Of a stretch of DNA of 64,000 bases, positions 1 through 12,111 are shown one piece after another. The position numbers and the translations under genes were made by a program. Each line of letters begins with the position of its first letter. Position 1 is the first letter of the stretch. This stretch comes from Jiella pelagia (GTDB lineage: Bacteria > Pseudomonadota > Alphaproteobacteria > Rhizobiales > Rhizobiaceae), in assembly GCF_026898155.1 (NCBI RefSeq), contig NZ_CP114029.1, forward strand, positions 3,328,001 through 3,392,000, given 5' to 3'. The notes under the pieces are model-generated. The model saw only the letters and a list, made by a program, of their open reading frames with translations. It was not told the DNA's origin and did not search any database.

Positions 1-14
1 TGCCAAGCTGCTCG

Positions 15-755
<741 letters not shown>

Positions 756-884
756 CGTTTTCGTCCCCTTCAAACGGATCGGGCCGGCGCTCTGTCGAAG
801 CGTCGGCCCGGTTTTATGCTCGTTCAGGAATGACGCCGAGGGAACGGAGTTCCCAAGGCATCACGCGCATTCAGACTTGCGCCC

Positions 885-3074
<2,190 letters not shown>

Positions 3075-3180
3075 GAAGACTATGACCTTCGCGTTTCGTC
3101 CCTTGCATCGACCTGCCGCGTCCGGGCGCCGCATCATGGAGCGTTGCGCCATCGTGGGCGCCGTCCTGGCGCGATCAGGG

Positions 3181-4428
3181 TCATGGCAAACGGTCTGATG
3201 CGGCGCGGCGTTCCGTCCGGCCGGACGGCTGCGGCCCGCTGCCGTCTTGGTGACCATGCGTCAGGTCCGGCGCGCGCCAGTCGTAGAGCCAGGCGAGATC
3301 GCCCCTCAGAGCGGCTTTCGGTCGCAGTGCCAGAACCATGTCCCGTCCGAGCGAGAGGGGCGGCGCCAGGTGATAGACGAAGCGGTGGAACCCGACGCGC
3401 TTGCGGACCCTGTCGATGCGCGGCCGCCGCTCGGCCTCGTAGAGTTCCGCCGCCGCGCGCGGCTCCCCGGTCCGGGCGAGGGCATCGGCGAGGACGGCGG
3501 CATCCTCGATGGCCATGCCGGCGCCTTGTGCGGCATAGGGCGCCATGGCGTGGGCGGCGTCGCCGAGAAGGACGATGCGGCCATCACTGAGGACGAAGGG
3601 GCGGGAAACCGGCGTTGCGAACAGCGGCCAGGGCGTCGGCGCCGACGCGCGGCGGGCCAAGTCGACGAGCTGCTCGTCCCAGTTCGAGAAACCGGCCGAT
3701 AGATTGCGTGCGGCGTTGGGGCTCTCGTCAGTCTGGGCGATCATCACCAGGTTGACGGCGCGGCCGGCGCGGATCGGATAGGCGACGGCGTGACGTCTCG
3801 GCCCCAGCCAGGCGCGAATGCCGGCCCCGTCGTCGAAAGGATCCGCGGCCTCGGCGGCTTCGATGGTCGTGCGCCAGGCGGTCGTTCCGGTCGGTACGGC
3901 GGGCGCAAGGCCGAGGATCTCGGCGACGGCGGACCTGACGCCGTCGGCGGCGATCAGGAGATCGGCGGTGATGGTGTCTCCGCCATTGGCAAGGCCGATC
4001 TTGACCGACCCTGCTCCAGGCCGGACGCTGGCGAGCGTTGCGCCGAGCCGCAGCGTGATCTTTGGTTCGCGTTCTACGGCATCGCGCAGGACCGTCTGGA
4101 GGTCGGCGCGGTGGATCGAGAGATAGGGCGTTCCGTCGCCGGCATGGACCGGCACCTCGGTGATCGTCCGCCCGGAAAGGCCGCGCTTCAGCTCGACATG
4201 GCTCGCCTCGGTGCCCGCTCGCTGCAGCGCCGGCAACAGACCCAAAAGCTCCATCACCGAAAGGGCATTCGGCGAAAGCTGCAGCCCCGCCCCGACCTCG
4301 GAGAGTTCGTCCGCCCGCTCGAAGATCGTCGAGCGAAGGCCGACCCGGGCGAGACACAGCGCTGCCGTCAGTCCGGCGATGCCGCCGCCGACGATGGCGA
4401 TGGCGATGGTGGTTTGGCTGCGGCTCAT
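3181..4428 (-). CDS. FAD-dependent monooxygenase (salicylate hydroxylase-like)
   Basis: A 415-residue group A flavoprotein monooxygenase. Seen: the FAD Rossmann motif GGGIAGL at residues 14-20, the mid-protein DGVRS motif (about 160) that contacts FAD/NADPH, and GDAAHAM near residue 290, which binds the FAD ribityl chain. Known members hydroxylate aromatic rings or ubiquinone precursors, but the substrate cannot be told here. It lies just downstream of the zf-CHCC gene in the same orientation and divergent from the hydrolase-cysE set, an arrangement I recall as conserved in Rhizobiales. No strong Shine-Dalgarno is visible ahead of the ATG. Confidence 0.85.
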   Translation of the reverse strand: MSRSQTTIAIAIVGGGIAGLTAALCLARVGLRSTIFERADELSEVGAGLQLSPNALSVMELLGLLPALQRAGTEASHVELKRGLSGRTITEVPVHAGDGTPYLSIHRADLQTVLRDAVEREPKITLRLGATLASVRPGAGSVKIGLANGGDTITADLLIAADGVRSAVAEILGLAPAVPTGTTAWRTTIEAAEAADPFDDGAGIRAWLGPRRHAVAYPIRAGRAVNLVMIAQTDESPNAARNLSAGFSNWDEQLVDLARRASAPTPWPLFATPVSRPFVLSDGRIVLLGDAAHAMAPYAAQGAGMAIEDAAVLADALARTGEPRAAAELYEAERRPRIDRVRKRVGFHRFVYHLAPPLSLGRDMVLALRPKAALRGDLAWLYDWRAPDLTHGHQDGSGPQPSGRTERRAASDRLP

Positions 4429-4519
4429 GAGGTTGCCGTCCGTCGGTCTTGCGGTATCGCGGCGAGGACCATGGAACGCCGCTCTGCCGCCGCGATCAGG
4501 GCGGCCGCGTCTCGTCGGC

Positions 4520-4762
4520 TCAGGCTGCTGCGGCGTAGAGGCAGCCTTCCGGCCGCGTCTCCTCGGCCTTCAGCGAGGCGTCATAGCGATAGAGCGTCGA
4601 GCAGTAGCCGCAAACGATTTCCGGCTCGTCGCCCATGTCGAGAAAGACGTGCGGATGATCATGGGGCGGATTGGCGCCGACGCACATGAATTCCTTGACG
4701 CCGACCGAAATGGTCGAGTGCCCGGCGTCGTTCGAAAAATGCGGGATCGGATGACCGGCCAT
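4520..4762 (-). CDS. zf-CHCC zinc-finger protein (NDUFS6-like)
   Basis: An 80-residue protein of the zf-CHCC family (PF10276), related to the complex I accessory subunit NDUFS6. Seen: the metal-ligand pattern Cys, His (HDHPHVFLDMG) and the CGYCSTLY pair, which together make a Cys-His-Cys-Cys site. An ATG four codons upstream exists, but the start at MAGHPIPHF gives the usual family length. The family is near-universal in alphaproteobacteria; its role with respiratory complex I is inferred from homology, not shown here. Confidence 0.85.
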   Translation of the reverse strand: MAGHPIPHFSNDAGHSTISVGVKEFMCVGANPPHDHPHVFLDMGDEPEIVCGYCSTLYRYDASLKAEETRPEGCLYAAAA

Positions 4763-4912
4763 GACTGCTTGCAACCTCGAAAAATGCGTCTTTCTGCGGA
4801 TGGCCGGACCATATTACCGGCTCGGCCAAAAGAACAGGGGTGTCAGGCGGTCTCGGCCGCGCTATCGAATGATCACGACTAGGCAGACCCGCAACAGCAT
4901 TCAGGAACGGCG

Positions 4913-5676
4913 ATGACCACCGGCACATTCGAAAACGACGGGCTGAAGCTCGCCTTTCTCGACGATGGCGAGGCCGACCGGCCGGTCGTCCTTCTGGTGC
5001 ACGGCTTTGCCTCCTCGATGCGGGTCAACTGGATCGAGCCGGGCTGGGTGCAGACGCTGACCGAGGCCGGCTTTCGCGCCATCGCCTTCGATCATCGTGG
5101 CCATGGGGGCAGTGACAAGCCGAGGGAGCCCTCGGCTTACACGCCTCAGAAGATGGCGTCGGACTGTTTTGCGCTGCTCGATCATCTCGGCGTCGGAGCG
5201 GCGACCTTCTTCGGCTATTCGATGGGCGCCCGGGTCTCGGCCTTCGCGGCGCTGGCCGAGCCGCAGCGGGTGGAGCGGCTGATCCTCGGCGGGCTCGGCA
5301 TCGGTCTCGTTGCCGGCGTCGGCGACTGGGACCCGATTGCAGAGGCGCTGCGCGCGCCCTCGCTCGACGATGTCGACCCCCCCGCGGCAGGATGTTCCGC
5401 GCCTTCGCCGACAAGACGAAGAGCGACCGGCTGGCGCTCGCCGCCTGCATCGAGGCCTCGCGTGACGAACTGAGCGAGGAGGAAGTCGGCCGGATCGCTC
5501 AGAAGGTGCTGATCGGGGTGGGCACCGAGGACGACATCGCCGGCGCGCCCGAGCCGCTAGCGGCGCTCTTGCCGAACGCCGAGGTGTTTGCGATCGAGGG
5601 GCGCGATCACATGCTTTCCGTCGGCGACCGAAGGTTCAAGCAGCGGGTGATCGCCTTCCTGGAAGCTGCGCCTTGA
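4913..5676 (+). CDS. alpha/beta hydrolase, frameshifted at a C7 run
   Basis: An alpha/beta-fold hydrolase of about 253 residues once repaired. Seen: oxyanion-loop HGFASS, the nucleophile elbow GYSMGAR with its Ser, and the catalytic His in EGRDHML near the C-terminus. The frame breaks at a run of seven C (5377-5383): the upstream half reads into nonsense while the downstream half resumes at RMFRAFADKTKSD. Five or eight C's would restore one frame; five gives DDVDPRGRMFRAF, which looks like homologues. This is the only homopolymer-type break in the window and is probably a sequence error. The gene sits just upstream of cysE. Confidence 0.8.
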
Positions 5677-5827
5677 GTTCGCCTCACAGGGCGCTCGAGG
5701 ATAACTTGATGCGAAAGCGGCGCGGCCAGATGGCACCCGCCCTTTCCCTCGCGACGTCGATCGCTTAAATCTCTTCCAACTCGGCGTGCTGGGCGGCGTC
5801 CGCGCGCACTTGCCATGGGAGAGCGCC

Positions 5828-6649
5828 ATGAGCGTCGCAAGCACGAAGAGCCTGGACAAGATCCAGGCCGTCGACCCGATCTTCGCGGAAATCCGCAGCG
5901 AAGCCTATGGCGTGGCCGCCAGCGAGCCGGTGCTCGCCAGCTTTATCCACGCCACGATCCTCAACCAGCCGAGCTTCGAGGCGGCGCTGGTGCACCGGAT
6001 CTCCCAAAGGCTCGATCACCCGGACGTGCCGGCGGTTTTGATCGCCCAGGCCTTCGGCGACATGATCGCCTCTGATTCCGACTTCGCCGAGACGGTGCGC
6101 ATCGACATCCAGGCCGTCTACGACCGTGACCCGGCCTGCGAGCGCTATCTGGAGCCGCTGCTCTACTTCAAGGGTTTCCACGCCATCCAGACCCACCGGC
6201 TGGCCCACTGGCTGTGGGAGACCGGGCGGCGCGACTTCGCGCTCTATCTGCAATCGCGCTCCTCGGCGGTGTTCCAGACCGATATCCACCCGGCGGCCCG
6301 GATGGGTCGCGGCATCTTCCTCGACCACGCGACCGGTCTCGTCGTCGGCTTCACGGCCGTGATCGGCGACAACGTTTCGATCCTTCAGGACGTGACGCTC
6401 GGCGGCACCGGCAAGGAATTCGGCGACCGGCATCCCAAGATCGGCTCGGGCGTCCTCATCGGCGCGGGGGCGAAGATCCTCGGCAACATCCGGGTCGGCA
6501 ACTGCTCGAAGATCGCCGCCGGTTCGGTGGTGCTGAAGGAAGTGCCGGCGAATGCCGTGGTGGCCGGCATCCCGGCGAAGGTGATCGGCGATTCCCGCTG
6601 CGATCAGCCGGCCCGCGAGATGGATCAGGGCTTTGGCCGGGAGGATTGA
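5828..6649 (+). CDS. cysE: serine O-acetyltransferase
   Basis: A 273-residue CysE that makes O-acetylserine from serine and acetyl-CoA, the first step of cysteine synthesis, in the cytosol. Seen: an N-terminal helical domain followed by left-handed beta-helix hexapeptide repeats (DIHPAARMGRGIFLDHATG, GDNVSILQDVTLGGTGK, IRVGNCSKIAAGSVV) that carry the HPAA and DHATG active-site motifs. The start at 5828 has GGGAGAG just upstream; an in-frame ATG at 5786 is less likely. It is followed by the DUF3126 gene, a neighbour commonly seen in Rhizobiales. Confidence 0.95.
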   Translation: MSVASTKSLDKIQAVDPIFAEIRSEAYGVAASEPVLASFIHATILNQPSFEAALVHRISQRLDHPDVPAVLIAQAFGDMIASDSDFAETVRIDIQAVYDRDPACERYLEPLLYFKGFHAIQTHRLAHWLWETGRRDFALYLQSRSSAVFQTDIHPAARMGRGIFLDHATGLVVGFTAVIGDNVSILQDVTLGGTGKEFGDRHPKIGSGVLIGAGAKILGNIRVGNCSKIAAGSVVLKEVPANAVVAGIPAKVIGDSRCDQPAREMDQGFGRED

Positions 6650-6928
6650 CGATTGGCCTGCGGTCCCTGCCGGGGGCGGACATCGTCCGCTGCGCCTGCA
6701 CCTCTTGCGTCGCCTTCGACTGCGTCCTTGGCCGAAGGTCCGGCATCCCACGGCTTGATTGTCTTGCCGCGGTCCTGAGATCGCCAACCCTGCTGGAACA
6801 TCCCTTCCGCGGTCGTCGTTCGACGGGCAGTGAAGCTATCGGGTCGCCGCGGCCCGATGACTTGCTCCCATCGATCTCATCTTGATCCACCCTAGCTACG
6901 CATTTCCAACACCAGCGAGGAGAACGCA

Positions 6929-7138
6929 TTGAGCCCCGCCGAAATCAGAAAACTCGAAGCCTATCTGAAAAAGACCTTCGATGGCGTCGATCTGTCCGTG
7001 CGCGGCATGCCTCGCAAGACGGACTCCGCCGAACTCTACATCAAAAACGAGTTCGTCGGCCTGATCGCCAAGGATACCGAGGAAGGCGAGTTGTCATACC
7101 ATCTGACCATGACGATCCTCGACATCGACCTCGAATGA
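6929..7138 (+). CDS. DUF3126 family protein
   Basis: A 69-residue small cytosolic protein of family DUF3126, function unknown. It begins with a TTG codon preceded by GAGGAG, which sets the start. The sequence is soluble and acidic with no membrane segment. It lies downstream of cysE, a conserved pairing in Rhizobiales that suggests, without proving, a link to sulfur or amino-acid metabolism. Confidence 0.85.
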   Translation: MSPAEIRKLEAYLKKTFDGVDLSVRGMPRKTDSAELYIKNEFVGLIAKDTEEGELSYHLTMTILDIDLE

Positions 7139-7201
7139 GCCGCCGTGAGAGCGGGATGCGATCGGCTTCGATCACCGTCTCGCTCGATCGATCCGTGGCC
7201 G

Positions 7202-7246
7202 CTTGATCTGACCGAAGACCGGTTCCCACGGTTTCGGATCATGCTC
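7202..7246. repeat. Short rhizobial palindromic repeat, copy 1 (decayed)
   Basis: A 45-bp imperfect palindrome centred on ACCGGTTCCC, with CCGAAGACCGGTTCCCACGG in the middle and GGATCATGCTC at the right end. It matches the copy at 28295-28343. I recognise this as a dispersed intergenic repeat common in many Rhizobiales genomes. The left arm here is degraded. Confidence 0.6.
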
Positions 7247-7262
7247 TTGGCTGAACGCGAAT

Positions 7263-7370
7263 GGGGGCTGGGATGCCGCGAACGGCGACCCAGCCCCCTA
7301 CGCCCCGGGCGGGACGGGTCGCCCGAGGCGATCTGGTAAGGTGCCGGGCGCCTGGCCGTATCAGGCGCCC
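7263..7370. other. Three consecutive perfect hairpins between convergent genes
   Basis: Three stem-loops sit in tandem. The first is GGGGGCTGGG (7263-7272) with CCCAGCCCCC (7289-7298). The second is CGGGCG (7306-7311) with CGCCCG (7320-7325). The third is GGGCGCCTG (7346-7354) with CAGGCGCCC (7362-7370). They lie between the convergent DUF3126 and peptidase genes, so a bidirectional terminator is plausible, although no T-tract follows any stem. A structured small RNA is the alternative. The rest of 7139-7445 holds only repeat copy 1. Confidence 0.45.
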
Positions 7371-7445
7371 GCTCTGTCCGATGGTTCAGCAGCCTTGGGC
7401 TTTCATCCCGCAGAAGGGCTGCGAAGCTTTCAGGCCCTGCCGGTT

Positions 7446-8057
7446 TCAGCGCACGCTACCGACGAGCAGGTTGCGGTCGTCGACGATGCCGACCCAGCGG
7501 CCGGCATTGTCGGCTGCCTGGCGCTTCAGATAGGTGTAGTTCGTCGACTGCCAGGGCAGGATCTGATTGTCGAGATTGTCGAGGACGAAGTCGCCCTGGT
7601 CGGTCCGCAGCGTCAGAACGGCATGGCCGTCGCCATTGGTCTGCTTGACCACGGTGATCAGCAGCGCCGAGGCCGGAATGCCCTCGCGCTCCAGCATGTA
7701 CTGCTTCAACAGGACGAAATCCTCGCAGTCGCCCTCGCGGGTCGGATAGGCCCAATATTCCGCGGTTCCGTAGATTTCCTCGTCGGTGCGCGGAAAGATG
7801 TTGTTGTTCACCGCCGCGTTCACGTCAACGATGCGCGACCAGATCTGCGGGGTCAGCTTCAGGGCTGAACGGGCCGCGTTGGGTTGGCAATTGGCCGAAT
7901 AGCGCTTGCAGAACTCATAATGACCGATCGGCTGGGAGGTGTAACCCGTCGTCGGCATGGGCGAGGAGGCGGCTGCCTCGGCAAATTGCACCGAAGCCAG
8001 AAGGCCGATCACCGCAAGAGCCAGGCCGAGATGTTTGTGGGTTTTTCTCATTGACAT
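7446..8057 (-). CDS. transglutaminase-like cysteine peptidase (BTLCP)
   Basis: A 203-residue secreted protein of the bacterial transglutaminase-like cysteine proteinase family (PF06035, peptidase family C93). Seen: an N-terminal signal peptide (basic start, then a hydrophobic stretch ending FAEAAA) and the catalytic triad Cys in GDCEDF, His in GHAVLTL and Asp in LDNL. Homologues in other bacteria (LapG type) cleave surface proteins periplasmically, but rhizobial members of this length are mostly uncharacterised. It is transcribed alone, divergent from the DUF4189 gene. Confidence 0.88.
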   Translation of the reverse strand: MSMRKTHKHLGLALAVIGLLASVQFAEAAASSPMPTTGYTSQPIGHYEFCKRYSANCQPNAARSALKLTPQIWSRIVDVNAAVNNNIFPRTDEEIYGTAEYWAYPTREGDCEDFVLLKQYMLEREGIPASALLITVVKQTNGDGHAVLTLRTDQGDFVLDNLDNQILPWQSTNYTYLKRQAADNAGRWVGIVDDRNLLVGSVR

Positions 8058-8683
8058 TCTCCCCGTCGTTGATTGGAGAATGGCAGGCGGTTTTTACTTC
8101 CGACGAAAAAACCGAAGCGCAATTCTATTCAAATTAGAGGCAATTCGGAGGGGGATATACTTGAAGAGAGGTGCAGGCCGAACGGCAAATTGCGACGATG
8201 CCGTTCATCTCTCCGCAAGCATGTCGCCTTTGACCGGCGCGCGGCGGCTTGGCCGGCGGGCCAGCTTCTGAAGCGGGAAGCGCCGGTTTTCCGCCGATCT
8301 GCAGCCGTTTGCGGCTGAATTGCCGGCGTTTTAAGCGCGCGGCATGTCGCCATCTCACGCATCCCGTCGCCTGGAGATGTCGCCTCGCCTCGAGGCGCGA
8401 GGGCGGCGCTTTGGGCGTCGCGCGAGGCGCCAAAGGTTAACGGCAGCGAGGATAAGGGCCAATTGGAGCCAATTTTTGCAGTTTTCGCCTGTTCGCTTGG
8501 TTAATGAAGCGCTCTGCGGCCGCCTTGTCGGGCTCGAGCCGATCGATGCGCCGCTCTTCTGATCGGTTCGGATCGACAGACAGGAAAAGCGGACGCCTGG
8601 ACATGTGACGCCGGGAGGCTTCGCCTTAAAAGCTGCGCCGCCGGCTCGATGACGTCCCGGCCGAAGTCGAAAGGTGTCATGAA
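8058..8683. other. Intergenic region with a terminator-like hairpin
   Basis: 626 bp between two divergent genes, with no credible coding sequence. It contains a nested stem-loop at 8281-8332: outer arms CGCCGG/CCGGCG, inner arms CAGCCG/CGGCTG around TTTG, followed by TTTT. That is the shape of a rho-independent terminator on the + strand although no gene lies upstream on that strand, so an unannotated small RNA ending here is possible. The segment around 8440-8510 is AT-richer, with an imperfect repeat of CCAATT. Confidence 0.4.
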
Positions 8684-9046
8684 ATGAAGACATTGATGTT
8701 CCTTGCAGCTGCCGCGCTGATGCTCGCGCAGGCAGCGCCCGCATATGCCGCCGGCGCGATCGCCGTTGACGACGAAGCGGGCATGAAGGCCGGCGACGTC
8801 GGCTACGGCACGGCGACCGGCTATTCGACCCGCGAAGCCGCCGGCGCGGCCGCGCTCCAGAACTGCAAGGACGAAGGCAACACCAGCTGCAAGGTCGTCG
8901 TTCGCTTCGATACCTGCGGCGCTTATGCGGGCTCGGCCGACTATTACGGCATCGGCTGGGGCAAGAGCGAAAAGGCGGCCCAGTCTGCAGCGCTCGAACA
9001 GTGCGGCAACAAATCCTGCAAGATCGTGGTGTCGGACTGCGAATAG
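8684..9046 (+). CDS. DUF4189 domain-containing secreted protein
   Basis: A 120-residue exported protein. A signal peptide (MKTLMFLAAAALMLAQ, cleavage after AYA) precedes a DUF4189 domain. Seen: two internal repeats of the pattern S-x-E/K-A-A-x-x-A-L-x-x-C followed by CKVVV / CKIVV, with six cysteines in the mature part that probably form disulfides in the periplasm. AAAGGTG lies about nine bases before the ATG. Function is unknown. Confidence 0.85.
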   Translation: MKTLMFLAAAALMLAQAAPAYAAGAIAVDDEAGMKAGDVGYGTATGYSTREAAGAAALQNCKDEGNTSCKVVVRFDTCGAYAGSADYYGIGWGKSEKAAQSAALEQCGNKSCKIVVSDCE

Positions 9047-9272
9047 CCGGATCGCCGGATCGCCGGGTGGCTGCATCTGCGGCTCGGCGATCCGGCGCAG
9101 ACGTGTCGATCGTTTGATGGCGCCCGACGCCTGGACCTGCTGTGCACGCGCGACGCCCCAGAAGGATGGAGCGGAACGGCTCCCTCAGGAGCGCACCGTT
9201 GCTCCGCAGCTTCATTTGGCTTAGAGACGGCGCAACTTTTCAAAATCTTCGACACGAAAGAGGCAGCGCGCC

Positions 9273-10923
9273 ATGGCTCGCCAGTTCATCTATCACATGT
9301 CCGGCCTGTCCAAGGCCTACGGGAACAAGAAGGTTCTCGACAACATCCACCTGTCCTTCTACCCGGACGCCAAGATCGGCATCCTCGGCCCGAACGGCGC
9401 CGGCAAGTCGACACTTCTGAAGATCATGGCGGGTGCCGACACCGAGTTCACCGGCGAGGCCTGGGCGGCCGAGGGCGCCAAGGTCGGCTATCTGGCGCAG
9501 GAGCCGAAGCTCGACGAGACGAAGACGGTCTTCGAAAACGTCATGGAAGGCGTCGCCGACAAGCAGGCGATCATGGATCGCTACAACGAACTGATGATGA
9601 ACTATTCCGACGAGACGGCGGAAGAGGGGGCGAAGCTCCAGGACATCATCGACGCGCAAAACCTCTGGGACCTGGAAAACCAGGTCGAGATGGCGATGGA
9701 CGCGCTGCGCTGCCCGCCGGCCGAGGCCGAGATCGCGCCGCTGTCGGGCGGTGAAAAGCGCCGCGTCGCGCTGTGCAAGCTGCTCCTGTCGAAGCCCGAC
9801 ATCCTGCTCCTCGACGAGCCGACCAACCATCTCGACGCCGAGACCATCCTCTGGCTCGAAAAGCACCTGCGCGAGTATGAGGGCTCGGTGCTGATGGTGA
9901 CGCATGATCGCTACTTCCTCGACAACGTCACCGGCTGGATCCTCGAGTCTCGATCGCGGCCACGGCGTGCCCTACGAGGGCAACTACTCCTCCTATCTGG
10001 AGAAAAAGCAGAAGCGCATGCTGCAGGACGGCCGCGAGGACGATGCCCGGATGCGCGCCATCACCCGCGAGCGCGAGTGGATCCAGCAGGGCGCCAAGGC
10101 CCGCCAGACCAAGTCGAAGGCCCGCATCAAGGCTTATAACGAACTCGTCGAGGCGGCCGAGAACCGCAAGCCCGCCGACGGCAAGATCGTCATCCCCACC
10201 GGCGAGCGTCTCGGCAACAAGGTGATCGAGGTCGAGAACCTCACCAAGAGTTATGGCGACCGGGTGCTGATCGAGAACCTCTCCTTCAAGCTGCCGGCCG
10301 GCGGCATCGTCGGCATCATCGGCCCGAACGGCGCCGGCAAGTCGACGCTGTTCAAGATGATCACCGGCCAGGAAAAGCCGGATTCGGGCAAGGTCGACAT
10401 CGGCGAGACCGTCGATCTCGGCTATGTGGACCAGAGCCGCGACGACCTGACGCCGAACCACACCGTCTGGGAGGAAATCTCCGGCGGCGTCGACATCATG
10501 AAGCTCGGCAAATACGAGATGAATAGCCGAGCCTATGTCGGCAACTTCAACTTCAAGGGCCCGAACCAGCAGCAGAAGGTCGGCACCCTGTCCGGCGGTC
10601 AGCGCAACCGCGTTCACCTCGCCAAGATGCTGAAGTCCGGCTCCAACGTCATCCTGCTCGACGAGCCGACCAACGACCTCGACACCGAAACCCTGACGGC
10701 GCTGGAAGACGCGCTGGAAGAATATGCAGGCTGCGCCGTGGTGATCAGCCATGATCGCATGTTCCTAGACCGGCTCGCCACCCACATCCTCGCCTTCGAG
10801 GGCGACAGCCACGTCGAGTGGTTCGAGGGCAACTTCGAGGATTACGAGCAGGACAAGATCCGCCGCCTCGGCCCGGAATCGGTCAATCCGAAGCGCCCGA
10901 CCTACAAGCGCCTGACGCGCTGA
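9273..10923 (+). CDS. ettA: ABC-F translation factor EttA, frameshifted in this sequence
   Basis: Energy-dependent translational throttle protein, a ribosome-binding ABC-F ATPase; 549 residues after repair. Seen: two nucleotide-binding domains, each with a Walker [10 protein letters not shown], signature motifs LSGGEKRR and LSGGQRNR, and Walker [12 protein letters not shown] and [11 protein letters not shown]. The arm and P-site-tRNA-interaction linker lies between them. The frame breaks at 9945-9951, where the expected CTC-GAG-CTC-GAT (Leu-Glu-Leu-Asp of WILELDRG) has an extra T, giving GAGTCTC. This is one of the 13 GAGNCTC breaks in the window. Both halves are otherwise intact, so this is very likely not a true pseudogene. 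Confidence 0.9.
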
Positions 10924-11103
10924 GGCGCTAGGGCGGAACTCCCGGCTTCTTCGGGCTCGTGCGCGGCCGGGTCCGAACGCCAGCCAGTTCCGGCGGTGGC
11001 CGCGAGATCCTTTGGGATTGTTGATCGGACGAGCGAGATTGGCTCCCGCGAGGCCCGGCGATATCGTATGACATCGCTGGGGCGATTGCGGGAGTTCAGT
11101 TCG

Positions 11104-11448
11104 ATGCGTTCACATTTCGGAATCAGCCTTGCGGCCATGGGCATTGCCGTGGCGGCATCACTGGCCGGCGCCAGCCTCGCCGAGGCCAAGCCGGCGCGCT
11201 GCTTCACGACCGATGACGGCTACTATGCTTGCGACTTTCGCGGCACGGACCGCGCCGGCAGCTTTGAGATTTCCGCGCCGGACAAGCCGACCTTCTCGCT
11301 GATCGTCGACAGGCCGGGCTTTGCCTACGCCTTTGCCGATTTCGGCAACGGCCGGAACGTGTCGCTGCCGGGCATGTATGTGCGCGAGCGCGACCAGCCG
11401 GCCTGCTGGTCGAACCCCGAGACGACGACGAAGATCTGCGCTTGGTGA
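11104..11448 (+). CDS. hypothetical exported protein
   Basis: A 114-residue protein with a clear signal peptide (MRSHFGISLAAMGIAVAASLAG, probable cleavage at AEA). The mature part is about 88 residues with four cysteines (CF, YACDF, ACW, ICAW) that could pair in the periplasm. No family recognised. The frame opens earlier at 10996, but the ATG at 11104 starts the signal peptide. Confidence 0.65.
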   Translation: MRSHFGISLAAMGIAVAASLAGASLAEAKPARCFTTDDGYYACDFRGTDRAGSFEISAPDKPTFSLIVDRPGFAYAFADFGNGRNVSLPGMYVRERDQPACWSNPETTTKICAW

Positions 11449-11533
11449 TTGGCTGACGCTTCGACGATACAGGCTTCAGCCGTCTGGCCACCGGATGAAA
11501 GCGTTGCGGCACCTGCAGACAATCGTTGAGACT

Positions 11534-11890
11534 TTGTTGCACAACGGCTGCCACAGGCTATGCGTCGGCAGCATGGCGGGGTCGCCGCTCCGCCTCTCCC
11601 TCCTGTCGGCGAGACGGTTTATGTGCAGTGCATCATAAATGATGTCTTGCTGGAGTTCACCCGATGCACCGCTCGCGTTTGACAACGATCGCTTTGAATC
11701 ACGTTGCCGCTGCCCGGCTGACGGGACGTGCCGCGACCAACGGCGAAGGCATGCGCCGGCCACCGGTTTCCGTGATGAAGACCCTTGGCATCGACACGCC
11801 CTTCCTTGCTCGCACGCGCTGAGCAACAGCCGATCTCTCGAGGTCGTCACTGCTGTCAGGCGCATGTTGCGCTCGAAGATTGTGCAACAA
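11534..11890. mobile_element. Possible IS remnant or MITE with 11-bp terminal inverted repeats
   Basis: TTGTTGCACAA at 11534-11544 is the exact reverse complement of TTGTGCAACAA at 11880-11890, enclosing 357 bp. The end sequence, with GAGAC just outside, resembles insertion-sequence termini. No flanking target duplication is visible and no transposase can be recognised inside. It lies at the left edge of an AT-richer patch. An 11-bp match could also arise by chance. Confidence 0.3.
11664..11822 (+). CDS. small hypothetical ORF inside the possible mobile element
   Basis: A 52-codon frame beginning MHRSRLTTIALNHVAAARL, with GGAG eight bases before its ATG. It is basic, has no membrane segment and no recognised family. 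It lies within the inverted-repeat interval 11534-11890. The rest of 11449-12111 shows no other coding candidate. It may not be expressed. Confidence 0.25.
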   Translation: MHRSRLTTIALNHVAAARLTGRAATNGEGMRRPPVSVMKTLGIDTPFLARTR

Positions 11891-12111
11891 CGGTCCTAAC
11901 GACGCCCTGTAGTTGTGGCATCAAACTTCGGGCTTTGCCGCGATTCAGTTTGATCTGACTCTGGTCGTAAAGATGTGCCGCCAGGCTGTTGCAAGGGAAG
12001 CACTCTCTCCGGTCAGTTGCGGGTGTAGCCGCTTGTGAAACAATAAGTTGGTGATAGAGTTTGCGGCGCGAAATCTGGCCTGCACACGGTCAGTTCCGGC
12101 CCGGAGAAAAC

